A stretch of DNA of 64,000 nt from Labrys miyagiensis (GCF_030160835.1 NZ_BSPC01000007.1:1-64000), one strand, 5' to 3'; numbered from the stretch's first letter, positions 53,711 to 62,778 are shown. Translations and numbers: made by a program. Notes: generated by a model not told the origin, from the letters alone.

Positions 53711-54415
53711 TCACCACCGAACCGTGCGGCCGAGATAGTCGAGGTACTGCAAGCCCGCCTTGCCGCTCTGTGCGTCGATGGTGTCCGCCACCTTGGGGAT
53801 GCTCTCCTCGATGCTCAGCCGGCCCTCGGGTCCGCCCATGTCGGTGCGGACCCAACCCGGGGCGATGAGCAGCATGGCCCTGGGGTCGTCACGGTGACGG
53901 GCGGCGAAGCTGCGCATCAGGGTGTTCAGGGCCGCCTTGCTGGCGCGATACACCTCCCTGGAGCCGGCCTCGTTGTCGGCGACGCTCCCCTGCCCGGATG
54001 ACATGATCCCCAGCGTGCCGGTCGGGACCACGAGATCCTGCAGGCTTTCCAGAACGCGCATCGGGCTCAGGGCGTTCGTCACCATCACCCGGATGAACTC
54101 TTGCGTCGCAACCTCGGCGATCGTCTCCCGCGGGTTGTTGGTGACGCCGGCATTGATGAACAGCAGATCGAAGGTCCACGACGAGAGCCGCGCCCGCAAG
54201 GCGCCGACCAGGACGGGATCGTTGATGTCGACGGTCTCGACCTCCAGCCGCCCGTCAGACGCCTCGGCGAGATCATGCAGCCTTGACCTGGAGCCGGCCC
54301 GTTCGGTGGCGACGACACGCCAGCCCCGCTGCAGGTATTCGACGGCCAAGGCATAGCCCAGGCCACGCGAGGCGCCGATGAGAAGCAGGGTCTTGTCGGA
54401 AGAGGGTGTGGGCAT
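53711..54415 (-). CDS. SDR family oxidoreductase
   Basis: 234 residues: LIGASRGLGYALAVEYLQRGW, INAGVTNNP, IMSSGQGSVAD, YRASK with the Tyr/Lys pair and APGWVRTDMGG. Resembles C-factor-like short-chain reductases. Convergent with the aldo/keto reductase and monocistronic. Start MPTPSSDKTLLL at 54415. Confidence 0.9.
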   Translation of the reverse strand: MPTPSSDKTLLLIGASRGLGYALAVEYLQRGWRVVATERAGSRSRLHDLAEASDGRLEVETVDINDPVLVGALRARLSSWTFDLLFINAGVTNNPRETIAEVATQEFIRVMVTNALSPMRVLESLQDLVVPTGTLGIMSSGQGSVADNEAGSREVYRASKAALNTLMRSFAARHRDDPRAMLLIAPGWVRTDMGGPEGRLSIEESIPKVADTIDAQSGKAGLQYLDYLGRTVRW

Positions 54416-54579
54416 TTCATTCGTCCCTTGTGGAGAAGTTCACTCAGGATACCGTCCTCCGCAGCAGGCGAAAGACGCAGCATTTGCAGTTTATTGCTGC
54501 ACTTGACGCCATGTGGACGCAGATTGTCGTCCACGGATCTGGTCTTCGGGAGCTGTCACGGCAGCCTCGGTCCATCGCG

Positions 54580-55002
54580 TCAAAGCGCCTGGATGAAACG
54601 CCGGTTGTCCTCTTTGAAGCCGACGGACTTGTAGAAGGCATGGGCGCCGGCCCTGTGATCCCCGCTCGTCACCTCCGCCCGAATGCAGCCGGCCTCGCGA
54701 AAGAAGACGAGCGCGCGTTCCACCAGCGCCCTGCCGACGCCGGCGCCGCGGACATCCTCGTCGGCGACGAGCGAGGTGATCCGCCCGAAGCGCCCCTCGG
54801 CGTGGAACAATTCGAAGGCATGCGCGCTGAGGCAGCCGGCGATGGCCGTATCGAGCACCGCGACAAACACGGCGTCGTCGCTCGAGGCCTGCAGCAGCTC
54901 GATCTTTCGTGTGATGAGGTCGGCCGGGGCTTCGTAGCCCAGTTGGGCCATGAGTCGGGAGATTTCGGGTGCATCTGTGGGGGAGGCGCGTCGGATGAGC
55001 AT
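54580..55002 (-). CDS. GNAT N-acetyltransferase
   Basis: 140 residues of the GNAT fold. ITSLVADEDVRGAGVGRALVERALVFFREAGC is motif A with the R/QxxGxG/A acetyl-CoA loop (RGAGVGRA). The C-terminal GAHAFYKSVGFKEDNRRF is motif B. The acceptor substrate is unknown. Start MLIRRASPTDAPE at 55002. Divergent from the LysE gene at 55163. Confidence 0.9.
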   Translation of the reverse strand: MLIRRASPTDAPEISRLMAQLGYEAPADLITRKIELLQASSDDAVFVAVLDTAIAGCLSAHAFELFHAEGRFGRITSLVADEDVRGAGVGRALVERALVFFREAGCIRAEVTSGDHRAGAHAFYKSVGFKEDNRRFIQAL

Positions 55003-55162
55003 GCCCTTACTGTGGCACGCGGCGCATCCACCGGCCAACCCCGTCAGGCGCGAAGGATGCCCCGGAAGGCCGGATATCTCGGACAACCGGCGGCGAAGCG
55101 GTTGCTATTCGCGGCGACGATGATAAACGGGAATTCCGGCTCTGTTCCCAAAGGAAACCTTC

Positions 55163-55795
55163 ATGCCGGATTTTTCCACCTTCGTGCTCTTTGCGGCCGC
55201 CTCGCTGGTTCTCACGGCGACGCCCGGCCCGGATATGCTTCTCATTGCCTCCCGCAGTGTCAGCCAGGGGCGATCTGCCGGTTTCCTCACCTATGCAGGC
55301 ATCGCTCTCGGCACCTATTGCCACGCCATCGCGGCTGGACTCGGGCTGTCCCGGCTCTTTCTCACGGTTCCCATCGCCTATGACGTGGTGCGCTGGGCGG
55401 GTTGCATCTACCTGCTTTACCTTGCCTGGAAGACGATCCGGACGGAGGGCTCCGCCTTCTCCCCGTCACCCGCACTGAAGCGACTATCCGGCAGAAGGAT
55501 TCTCGCGGCGGGCCTCGCCACAAATCTTCTCAACCCGAAAATGGCGCTTTTCGTGCTGGCCCTCTTTCCGCAATTCGTCGACCCGACAGGCGGTTCGCTG
55601 CTCTTGCAGATGGTGCTGCTGGCCACGGTCCTGAATGGGATCGGTCTTGTGGTGAATGGTACGGTCATCCTGCTGGGAAGCCATATCCGCAGCCGTCTTA
55701 CGGCCATGCGCCATTTCCCCAGGCTCCCGCAATATCTGCTTGCAAGCGTGTTCGCCGGATTGGCCTGGCGCCTGGCACTCGCAACGAGGAATTGA
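55163..55795 (+). CDS. LysE/RhtB family exporter
   Basis: 210 residues, six helices. LVLTATPGPDMLLIASRSVSQGRSAGFLTYAGIALGTYCHA is the family signature; NLLNPKMALFVLALFPQFV the NPK motif. Paralogous to the exporter at 34146. Amino-acid or threonine/homoserine-type efflux is likely. Monocistronic; promoter in the 160-base divergent gap with the GNAT gene. Confidence 0.92.
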   Translation: MPDFSTFVLFAAASLVLTATPGPDMLLIASRSVSQGRSAGFLTYAGIALGTYCHAIAAGLGLSRLFLTVPIAYDVVRWAGCIYLLYLAWKTIRTEGSAFSPSPALKRLSGRRILAAGLATNLLNPKMALFVLALFPQFVDPTGGSLLLQMVLLATVLNGIGLVVNGTVILLGSHIRSRLTAMRHFPRLPQYLLASVFAGLAWRLALATRN

Positions 55796-55928
55796 CGGTG
55801 TGCGCATGCAAGTCCTCATCGCAGCCACTCTGCAAAAATCACCTGCCGGAATAAGGATATTTGTGGCAGGCCATCTCCTCCGCTCGACACTGTTGGAAGA
55901 CAATGAGTCTCCCGGAATCTAGAGGATC

Positions 55929-56585
55929 ATGAAGTCATTTGATCTGGTGATTTTCGATTGCGACGGCGTTCTCGTGGACAGTGAATAAATCGGGAGCGAA
56001 GTTCTGTCTATCGTCTTGGGCGAGTATGGCATCGCCATCGATGCGACGACGGCTCGGAGGAGATATGAAGGTATGTCGGTTGGCGACATCCGTCTGGCGG
56101 TAGAAAACGCTTATGGCGTAAAAATGCGAGAGGACTGGACCGCCAAATACTACGCCTTGCTCATCGACACATTAGGCAAGCGCGCAAGGCCCAGCAAAGG
56201 CATTGAAGGGGTTATCGAGCATCTCGAACACGTCCAAATGCCAATTTGTGTCGCATCGCAAGGTCCCATCGCCAAGATCGAAGCGTCTTTGAGAAGTGCT
56301 GGGCTTTGGGAGCATTTTATTGGGCGGGCATATTCTGCCAGGGCTGTTGCAAGACCAAAACCAGCACCGGATTTATTTCTTCACGCTGCCCGAACCAACA
56401 ATGTTGAAGCAGGCCGATGTGCGGTCATCGAAGATTCTGCCACCGGTGTTCATGCGGGCGTTGCGGCAGGTATGACAGTGTTTGCGTATTGCGTGGATGA
56501 AGAAAAAGTAGCGAGCATGCAGGCTGTGGGCGCAATCCCATTCCGCACCATGGATGAACTTCCGGGGCTTATTGGAGCCGCATGA
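55929..56585 (+). pseudogene. HAD-superfamily hydrolase broken by a nonsense codon
   Basis: The ATG at 55929 opens a HAD hydrolase: KSFDLVIFDCDGVLVDSE, with the DxDG nucleophile motif. It is then cut by an in-frame TAA at 55986-55988 (codon 20). The frame continues intact for 199 more codons: IGSEVLSIVLGEYG, then KPAPDLFLHAARTN and VIEDSATGVHAG, the late HAD motifs, to 56585. A restart at TTG 56016 would lack the catalytic Asp. It is less GC-rich than its neighbours, hinting at recent acquisition. Unless read through, it is a pseudogene. Confidence 0.85.
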
Positions 56586-56683
56586 CGGCGTTGAGAGCTG
56601 AAGATCGATTCGCTCATGTGCCTCCCCGCGGAACCACGCCGCCATCCCGGGCGTTCCAATCGTCAAACACACCGGGAGGCCCC

Positions 56684-57064
56684 ATGAAGGATTGGAAGCC
56701 GGCAAATTACAATTCCGTCAGCCCCTATCTGATCTGCCGGGATGCCGAGGGGGTGATCGCCTTCCTCACCGCCGCCTTCAAGGCGGAGCTGCTGCGCCGC
56801 TTCGACCGGCCCGACGGCTCGCTGATGCATGCCGAGCTGCGCATCGACGACAGCATCGTCATGCTCGGCGGCGGCGCCAGGACGGAGCTGTCCGAGGGGG
56901 TGCACATCCATGTCTATGTGCGCGATGTCGAGGCCGTCTATGAACGCGCCCTCAAGGCCGGCGGCACCAGCGTGCAGGAGCCCGTGCGCAAGCGCGCCGA
57001 CGACGACCGCCGCGCCGGGGTGAGCGATGGCAGCGGCAATATCTGGTGGATCGCGACCCAGTAG
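56684..57064 (+). CDS. VOC-family protein (PhnB/glyoxalase-like)
   Basis: 126 residues: NSVSPYLICRDAEGVIAFLTAAFKAELLRRFDRPDGSLMHAELRIDDSIVMLGG, VHIHVYVRDVEAVYERALKAGGTSVQEPVRK and WWIATQ at the end. This is the PhnB-like/YycE arrangement, with His and Glu metal-site candidates. ATG 56684 has GGGAGG upstream. Single gene; the substrate is unknown. Confidence 0.87.
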   Translation: MKDWKPANYNSVSPYLICRDAEGVIAFLTAAFKAELLRRFDRPDGSLMHAELRIDDSIVMLGGGARTELSEGVHIHVYVRDVEAVYERALKAGGTSVQEPVRKRADDDRRAGVSDGSGNIWWIATQ

Positions 57065-57110
57065 CGAGCCGACGGCACCTTGCCCGGATTATACAATACA
57101 CAACCATTGA

Positions 57111-57128
57111 TAGAATTAATTCTAATAG
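57111..57128. promoter_or_regulatory. TAGAATTAATTCTA palindrome upstream of the phosphatase
   Basis: A perfect 14-bp palindrome (57111-57124) extends to ATTAATTCTAATAG (57115-57128), the same 14-mer found at the LysR/SDR promoter at 48660. It lies about 120 bases before the purple acid phosphatase ATG in an AT-rich patch. Confidence 0.4.
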
Positions 57129-57246
57129 TGCAACCGATATTCTTGGCGGCCACTTGATCAGGCGCGATCTTTAGTGCGCGCCACCGCGCAACTGTCATAA
57201 AATCGCGCTAGCGTTGAGATTTCCTCCCCTTGCGTGAGCGCCCGCC

Positions 57247-58845
57247 ATGAACGCACCCGACAGCGACACCAGCCTCGACATCAGCCGCCGCAAGCTCCTC
57301 GCCGCCGCGGGACTCGGCGCCGGGGTGCTGCTGACGGCCTCCCTTGCCAAGGCCGAGGAGGCGGCCCCGGCCGCGATCGGCGCCGGCGCGGCCGATCCGC
57401 TGGCGACGCCTCCGGTGGCCGGGCTGCATCTGCAATTCGGCGCCGACGCTTCGGCTGAGATGGTGGTCTCCTGGCACACGCTGCAGCCGGTGAAGCAGCC
57501 GCGCGTGCTGATCGGCCGGCCCGACGGCAGACTGGAGCAGACGGTGGCGGCGGATGAAGCCAGCTATATCGACGGCAAGTCGAAGCAGACAGTCTATGCC
57601 TATCACGCCAAGGTCGGCGGCCTCGACGCCGATGCCGCCTATCTCTACGCCGCGCTGCATGAGGGCGCCGAGCCGCAATTCGGCACCTTCCGCACCGCCC
57701 CGCGCGGGCGCCGGCCCCTCACTTTCACCAGTTTCGGCGACCAGGGCACGCCCACCCTCGGCAAGGTCTTCACCCCGCCGGCGGGCGTGACGCTGCAGGG
57801 CACCACCTATATCAACGACAATCTCGGCTCGCCCGCCGCCGGCGACACCACGCTCGGCGTCGAGCGGCTGCGCCCGCTCTTCCACCTCTTCAACGGCGAC
57901 CTGTGCTACGCCAATCTCGCGCAGGACCGCGTGCGCACCTGGTGGGACTTCTGGAACAACAACAGCCGCAGCGCCCGCAATCGCCCCTGGATGCCCTCGC
58001 CCGGCAATCACGAGAACGAGCTCGGCAACGGGCCGATCGGCTACAGGGCCTACCAGACCTATTTCTCCCTGCCGCCGGCCGAGGGCCAGACGGAGGTAAC
58101 GCATGGCCTGTGGTACAGCTTCACCGCCGGCTCGGTGCGGGTGGTCGCCATCGCCAATGACGACATCGTCTACCAGGATGGCGGCGATTCCTATGTGCGC
58201 GGCTATTCGAACGGCGCCCAGAAGGCCTGGCTCGAGAAGGAGCTCGCGGCCGCCCGCGACGACAAGGCAATCGACTGGCTGGTGGTGTGCATGCACCAGG
58301 TCGCCATCTCCACCGCCGACAAGTTCAACGGCGCCGACCTCGGCATCCGCCAGGAATGGCTGCCGTTGTTCGACAGATATGGCGTGGACCTGGTGGTGTG
58401 CGGCCACGAGCACCATTACGAGCGCTCCCACCCCATCCGCGGCCAGCAGAACAACGCCACGCTGACGCCGATTCCGGTCGGCACCGCCACCGACGTGATC
58501 GACACCACCAAGGGCACGGTGCATATGGTGATCGGCGGCGGCGGCACCTCGGTGCCTTCCAACGAACTCTTCTTCACCCCGCCCTGCTGCCGCGTGATCA
58601 CGAGCGTGGGCGACAAGAACCCCGCCACCCACAAGCGCACGCCGATCTATGTGACGGAGGTGGCGCCCTGGTCGGCCGTGCGCAACGCCGCCCACGCCTA
58701 TGGCTTCGCCGGTTTCGAGCTCGACCCGGGCAAGGGCCCGGGCGACATGACCACCATCAAGGTGACCTATTACGACGTGGTGGGCCCGGACGGCCAGATC
58801 GCGCCCTTCGAGAGCTTCACGCTGCGCAGGCCACGGCGGGATTGA
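57247..58845 (+). CDS. Tat-exported purple acid phosphatase-like metallophosphoesterase
   Basis: 532 residues. Twin-arginine signal: DISRRKLLAAAGLGAGVLLTASLAKA. The fibronectin-like N-domain (VAGLHLQFG ... VSWHTLQPV) is followed by the catalytic domain with the five-motif metal centre: FGDQG (~163), GDLCYANL (~217), PGNHENE (~253), CMHQV (~351) and CGHEHHYERS (~386). The Tyr of GDLCY is the metal-to-tyrosinate ligand that gives the purple colour. Expected in the periplasm, releasing phosphate from monoesters. Length and motif order match bacterial PAPs. Confidence 0.93.
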   Translation: MNAPDSDTSLDISRRKLLAAAGLGAGVLLTASLAKAEEAAPAAIGAGAADPLATPPVAGLHLQFGADASAEMVVSWHTLQPVKQPRVLIGRPDGRLEQTVAADEASYIDGKSKQTVYAYHAKVGGLDADAAYLYAALHEGAEPQFGTFRTAPRGRRPLTFTSFGDQGTPTLGKVFTPPAGVTLQGTTYINDNLGSPAAGDTTLGVERLRPLFHLFNGDLCYANLAQDRVRTWWDFWNNNSRSARNRPWMPSPGNHENELGNGPIGYRAYQTYFSLPPAEGQTEVTHGLWYSFTAGSVRVVAIANDDIVYQDGGDSYVRGYSNGAQKAWLEKELAAARDDKAIDWLVVCMHQVAISTADKFNGADLGIRQEWLPLFDRYGVDLVVCGHEHHYERSHPIRGQQNNATLTPIPVGTATDVIDTTKGTVHMVIGGGGTSVPSNELFFTPPCCRVITSVGDKNPATHKRTPIYVTEVAPWSAVRNAAHAYGFAGFELDPGKGPGDMTTIKVTYYDVVGPDGQIAPFESFTLRRPRRD

Positions 58846-58867
58846 GGGGAGCGGGCCGGTCTCTGCG

Positions 58868-59152
58868 GTGGGGCGAGATGAGACGGTAGAACATGGAACG
58901 CGCCCTCGAAGTCCCCTCGCCCCGTTCTTACGGGGAGAGGATAGAGGTGAGGGGCTGCACAGGCTCGTGAGATTTGCGTTCTGCAAAGCGTGGCGATCGG
59001 GCGGCGCATCCCTTCTACGTATCCCACTGATTCATTTAAGAAAACAGTCCTGTAAATGTTACGCAGCCCCTCACCTCTATCCTCTCCCCGTAAAAACGGG
59101 GCGAGGGGACGCAATCGGCTCGCCTCGTTCTAAACCGTTTCATCTCGCCCAA
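58868..59152. repeat. F3 inverted-repeat element, copy 3
   Basis: GGGGCGAGATGAGACGG ... CCCTCGCCCCGTTCTTACGG ... GTGAGGGGCTGC and return arm GCAGCCCCTCACC...TCTCCCCGTAAAAACGGGGCGAG ... TTTCATCTCGCCCAATC. It fills most of 58846-59294; the remainder holds only the promoter of the next gene. Confidence 0.8.
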
Positions 59153-59294
59153 TCGCAGAGCCCGGGCTGATCAATATTACGATCTGTAAATCAGATAGCC
59201 ACAGTCGAAGAACGACTCCCGTGCCTATTCTTGCCGCCGCGTCTGAAGAATCGGATAAGCCTGCGGAGGGCTCAAGCCAGAAGAGAGGTTCGAG

Positions 59295-59897
59295 GTGAGC
59301 GAGCGGGACCCTGATCTGCAGCGCTTCGTGACGGCCCTGCGCACGGCGCTCCGATACGCGGAGAAGAGCGCGCAGGCCGATGCCATGCAGGCGAAGGTCT
59401 TCGCGGCGCTGGAGGAAGCCGGGCCGAAGGGCACCAGCACGCCGGCGCGGCTGCCGGTTTGCGACCAGCTCGAGCCGGCGCTCGACGAGCTCAAGGGCAG
59501 CGCGGCCGTGCTGGAGACGGTGGGCCAGGCTCTCGCCACCTTGGCACCCTCGCTGCACTGGATCCAGCGCGGCGGCGAGAGACCCAACGCCAATGAGCGC
59601 TTCGCCGACGGGCATGCCAATGCCACCATCATCGGCCGCGGCGGGCTGGAGGAGCGCGAGGATCTGCGCATCGGCGTCTCGCTGCTGGCGCCCGGCGTGC
59701 GCTATCCGGATCACGACCACCCGCCTGAGGAAGTCTATCTGGTGCTCTCGCCCGGCCGCTTCAGCCATGGCGGCGAGCCCTGGCAGGAACCCGGCATCGG
59801 CGGCACCTTCCACAACCCGCCGGGCATCCTGCACGCCATGGCCTCGGACGAACGCCCGCTCTTCGCCATCTGGTGTCTGTGGTCGGGGAACGGTTAG
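59295..59897 (+). CDS. DMSP lyase-family cupin (DddL/DddQ-like)
   Basis: 200 residues from GTG 59295. The N-terminal helical part is followed by the cupin. RYPDHDHPPEEVYLVLSPGRFSHGG (~136-160) carries the HxHx4E-type metal ligands, and GGTFHNPPGILHAMAS the second His. This is the DMSP-lyase family pattern, whose members release dimethyl sulfide from dimethylsulfoniopropionate; not every member is an active lyase. Monocistronic. Metal ligands look complete. Confidence 0.85.
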   Translation: MSERDPDLQRFVTALRTALRYAEKSAQADAMQAKVFAALEEAGPKGTSTPARLPVCDQLEPALDELKGSAAVLETVGQALATLAPSLHWIQRGGERPNANERFADGHANATIIGRGGLEEREDLRIGVSLLAPGVRYPDHDHPPEEVYLVLSPGRFSHGGEPWQEPGIGGTFHNPPGILHAMASDERPLFAIWCLWSGNG

Positions 59898-59980
59898 AGT
59901 GATATCCGATCGGAATGACGTCGTGGACCGTTCTGAAAGGAAAATGTCTGCCCCCATGGCAGGGCCACCCCCCTCGCCCC

Positions 59981-60724
59981 TTATTTCCGCCTCCCGGTGC
60001 GCAGAGCCTCGGCCCAGCCGGGGCTGCGATGGGCCTCGGCCTGGCGGGCGGCTTCCTCATGGGCGTAGGGCACCGCGATGAAATCGAGGCGGGGCGTCGC
60101 GCCGTCCCAGTCGAGGATCACATAGCGGGCAAACGGCGCGCCGGATTCGGAGACATGCGCCGGCGCTTCCGTCACCTTGTAGGCCGGCAGGCCGACGCTG
60201 CCGGGATTGACCACCAGCACATCGCCGAGCTGCGCGCAATCCGGCCGGTGGCTGTGGCCGCAGAGCACGAGACGCACCGCAGGATCGAGCCGGCCGAGCC
60301 GCGACGCGATCGCCTCGGGCCGGTCGCGCACCAGTTCGCCCTCCACCACCTTGTCGATGAGATAGAGGCAATCGTCCTCCGGCCCGGCATGGAAGGCGAG
60401 GATCCCGGGCGCCACGTCGGCGATGATGGGCAGGGCACCGAGGCGGCTGTGCTGGGCCGGCGTCAGCGCATCATGCGTGAAGCGGTCGACCGGCGACATC
60501 GCCTCCGGCGCCAGCATCCCCACCCAGCGGTCATGATTGCCGCGCACCGTCAGCGCCCCCAGCCCTTCCAGCCGCGCCATGGTCTCCGCCGGCCAGAGCG
60601 GCCCGGAGGCGCAATCGCCGAGGTCGACGATCCGGTCCGCCCCACCGCGCCGCTCAAGGTCCGCAAGCACCGCCTCGAGGGCGAGGGCGTTGCCGTGAAT
60701 GTCGGCGATGACAGCGATACGCAT
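59981..60724 (-). CDS. Calcineurin-like phosphoesterase (YfcE/MJ0936 type)
   Basis: 247 residues. Motifs: IADIHGNALAL (D, H), DLGDCASGP (D), GNHDRW (N, H), LAFHAG, and CGHSHRPD (H, H). NPGSVGLPAYK is the closing motif of this prokaryotic class. Dinuclear metal phosphodiesterase or phosphatase, cytosolic, substrate unknown. Start MRIAVIADIHG at 60724. Confidence 0.93.
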   Translation of the reverse strand: MRIAVIADIHGNALALEAVLADLERRGGADRIVDLGDCASGPLWPAETMARLEGLGALTVRGNHDRWVGMLAPEAMSPVDRFTHDALTPAQHSRLGALPIIADVAPGILAFHAGPEDDCLYLIDKVVEGELVRDRPEAIASRLGRLDPAVRLVLCGHSHRPDCAQLGDVLVVNPGSVGLPAYKVTEAPAHVSESGAPFARYVILDWDGATPRLDFIAVPYAHEEAARQAEAHRSPGWAEALRTGRRK

Positions 60725-60787
60725 GAGTGATTCCCGGGCAAAGACTGAGACTTGCGCGGAAGCGACGTTGCGTCAACTATCGCACCC

Positions 60788-60870
60788 GCTTGGGCGCGAC
60801 GACGCATCCAAGCATAAAGCTCGCCGATTGCGCCCTCTCGCCTCGTTTACGGGGAGGGAGGATAGAGGTG
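60788..60870. repeat. F3 element, partial copy
   Basis: Only one arm remains: CTTGGGCGCGACGACGC ... GATTGCGCCCTCTCGCCTCG ... TTTACGGGGAGGGAGGATAG. It lies just before the GNAT gene start. Confidence 0.55.
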
Positions 60871-60897
60871 GACCGGAACTGCACAGGCACTCTCCCC

Positions 60898-61380
60898 ATG
60901 ACGGAAACCCCTTCCCCGCAAGCTCCGATGCCCGCTCCCTTCACCCTGCGCCGCCTCAGCCTCGATGACATGGATCGCGCCGCCCTCATCCATCGCACGG
61001 CGTTCGACCAGCGGCTGCCCTGGCTGGCGGGATTGCATACGCCGGAGGAGGACCGGGCCTTCTTCCGCAATCAGGTCTTTGCCGAATGCCAAGTCTGGGG
61101 AGCGTTGGCAGAGGAGATCGTCGGCTTCATCGCCTTCTGGGAGGGTTGGGTCGACCAGCTCTATGTGCTTCCCCAGCATCAGGGCAAGGGCGCGGGCGCG
61201 GTGCTGCTGGCGCTCGCCAAGGCGGCCTCGGCGGAGCTGCAACTCTGGACCTTCCAGAGGAACCTCCCCGCCCGCCGCTTCTATGAGCGGCAGGGCTTCG
61301 TGGCAGTGCGGGAGACCGATGGCAGCGGCAATGAGGAGCGCGAGCCTGACGTGCTCTATCGCTGGCGGCGGGGCGGATAG
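60898..61380 (+). CDS. GNAT N-acetyltransferase
   Basis: 160 residues. FTLRRLSLDDMDRAALIHRTAF opens the domain; VDQLYVLPQHQGKGAGAVLLALAKA is motif A (QGKGAG acetyl-CoA loop) and PARRFYERQGFVAVRET motif B. Acceptor unknown. Start MTETPSPQAPMPA at 60898; an earlier start at 60727 runs through an F3 fragment and is rejected. Confidence 0.9.
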   Translation: MTETPSPQAPMPAPFTLRRLSLDDMDRAALIHRTAFDQRLPWLAGLHTPEEDRAFFRNQVFAECQVWGALAEEIVGFIAFWEGWVDQLYVLPQHQGKGAGAVLLALAKAASAELQLWTFQRNLPARRFYERQGFVAVRETDGSGNEEREPDVLYRWRRGG

Positions 61381-61413
61381 CGCCTTGGGATCAGCGGAGA
61401 GGCGCCACCCTTC

Positions 61414-61812
61414 TCAGGGCGCGGGCACCGAATGATGTTCGTGCTCGATGATCCATTCGCCGGCGATCTTGCGCAGGCCCATGGTCAAGCGGAAGTCGAG
61501 ATCGGCGGGCTGGCCATTGTCGTCGGGGCCGTAGCAATGGCCGTGGGCGGTGGCGAAGGCGACATCTTCGCCGGCGGTGATCCGGATGTCGGAGAACTCG
61601 AACTTCACGGGGCCGGTGGACCAGCCGAGGAAGAGATCCCACGTCGCCCGATAGGCTGCAAGGCCCTCGCTCTGGAACGGCCCGGGCACGTCGAACATCA
61701 GCATGCCGGGCGAATGGCTCTTCAGGATGCCCTCATAATCGCGTCGGCGCACGGCGTCGCACCAGGCCTCGATCAGGCTGCGGATGGCGTGCTGATCGCT
61801 GTCGGATGTCAT
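61414..61812 (-). CDS. SnoaL/NTF2-like protein
   Basis: 132 residues: HAIRSLIEAWCDAVRRRDYEGILKSHSPGMLMFDVPGPFQSEGLAAYRATWDLFLGW and a curved beta-sheet to the end (WIIEHEHHSVPAP). This is the SnoaL_3/DUF4440 group of NTF2-like proteins, often of unknown activity. ATG 61812 has AGGAGG upstream. Convergent with the GNAT at 60898. Confidence 0.88.
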   Translation of the reverse strand: MTSDSDQHAIRSLIEAWCDAVRRRDYEGILKSHSPGMLMFDVPGPFQSEGLAAYRATWDLFLGWSTGPVKFEFSDIRITAGEDVAFATAHGHCYGPDDNGQPADLDFRLTMGLRKIAGEWIIEHEHHSVPAP

Positions 61813-61904
61813 GGCTGCCTCCTGGCGCAAGGAACGCGTATGCCAAGCTTTACGGAGCGTGGTGCCATGTTGTTACGACGGAACAAGCCGCAGAACCCGT
61901 CCCA

Positions 61905-61960
61905 GGAAAGGCGCGGGGGCTCCCCACGAAGCTGGGGAGGGAGGGCGCCTCATCCGGCGA
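61905..61960. repeat. F2 element, short copy
   Basis: GGCGCGGGGGCTCCCCACGA followed by AGCTGGGGAGGGAGGGCGCC is a compact single hairpin of the F2 type (CTCCCCACGAAGCTGGGGAG). It lies between the NTF2-like gene and a GNAT gene. Confidence 0.6.
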
Positions 61961-61972
61961 TGGCAGCGTTCG

Positions 61973-62464
61973 TCACGATCCCCCTGCCCGCTGCTCCAGC
62001 GTCGCGCCGGCAACCTCGACGAGCGCATCGGCGGAGAGGCGGAAGAAGACCCTGTCCTCCTGTGCCTGCGCGCCGAGCTCGGCATAGAAGCGCTGCAGCC
62101 TTTCGTTGCGCCGGTCGGCGGTCCAGTCGATCCGAGCGAAGCCACGCTCGAGGGCGAGGCGCGCAAGCGCGCGCAGCAACGCCTTGCCGACGCCCTGGCC
62201 CCGCGCCCGCTCCGAGACGAAGAGCTCCTTCATGAACAGGCCGGGCTTCAGCCCCGGGCCGGGATAGAGCGACGAGAAGGCCACGAAGCCCATGATGGCA
62301 TCCGTCTCGGCCAGCAGGATTCCGGCTCCCGCCGGCAGTGCATTCAGGGAGGCACGGATCGCATCGGCGGCCGGCACCGGGACGCCGTAATGGCGCTGCA
62401 TCTCCTGGAGCAGCAAGACGAGCTGGGGAATATCATCCGGAGCAAAGGGGCGGATCTTGAGCAT
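61973..62464 (-). CDS. GNAT N-acetyltransferase
   Basis: 163 residues. FMKELFVSERARGQGVGKALLRALARLALERG is motif A with RGQGVGKA. The RIDWTADRRNERLQRFYAELGA segment is typical of diamine/spermidine-like acetyltransferase relatives. A GTG at 62488 would add eight residues; ATG 62464 starts at the first strand. Substrate unknown. Confidence 0.9.
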   Translation of the reverse strand: MLKIRPFAPDDIPQLVLLLQEMQRHYGVPVPAADAIRASLNALPAGAGILLAETDAIMGFVAFSSLYPGPGLKPGLFMKELFVSERARGQGVGKALLRALARLALERGFARIDWTADRRNERLQRFYAELGAQAQEDRVFFRLSADALVEVAGATLEQRAGGS

Positions 62465-62694
62465 CGGGTCGGTTCGCTTGGCTTGCACGATCTTGGTTTG
62501 AGGCGCGGCCGTGAAGAATGGAATCGCGGGGTCAGTGCAGACTATCCAACGCCCGAGCGAGGCGTAACAAGCCGAGGCGTAAAGTTTCCACTCCCAGGCG
62601 TGACGCTTTTATCGCGATTGTGTTTGGGAGAGGTGCCACGGCGATGCAGCTCACGGGGCATAGGCGCTACTTTGGTCGATAAAGGCGAAAGACC

Positions 62695-62778
62695 GTCATT
62701 GCGAGCGCAGCGAAGCAATCCAGGGGCCAAAGTGCGGTGTCTGCTGCCCCTGGGTTGCTTCGCTGCGCTCGCAATGAC
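62695..62778. repeat. F5 inverted repeat (GTCATTGCGAGCGCAGCGAAG type)
   Basis: GTCATTGCGAGCGCAGCGAA...TCCAGGGGC (62695-62728) and GCCCCTGGGTTGCTTCGCTG...CAATGAC (62746-62778) are inverted arms around a 17-base loop. The same motif is widespread in many bacterial genomes. It lies in the otherwise empty stretch 62465-62857. Confidence 0.8.

Noticed and set aside
55163-55795. The two LysE genes (34146 and 55163) as a recent duplication.
   Set aside because: They share family motifs but differ at most positions; they are old paralogues or separate acquisitions.
57208-58986. A 592-codon minus-strand frame.
   Set aside because: Antisense to the purple acid phosphatase, whose five metal motifs and Tat signal are unmistakable.
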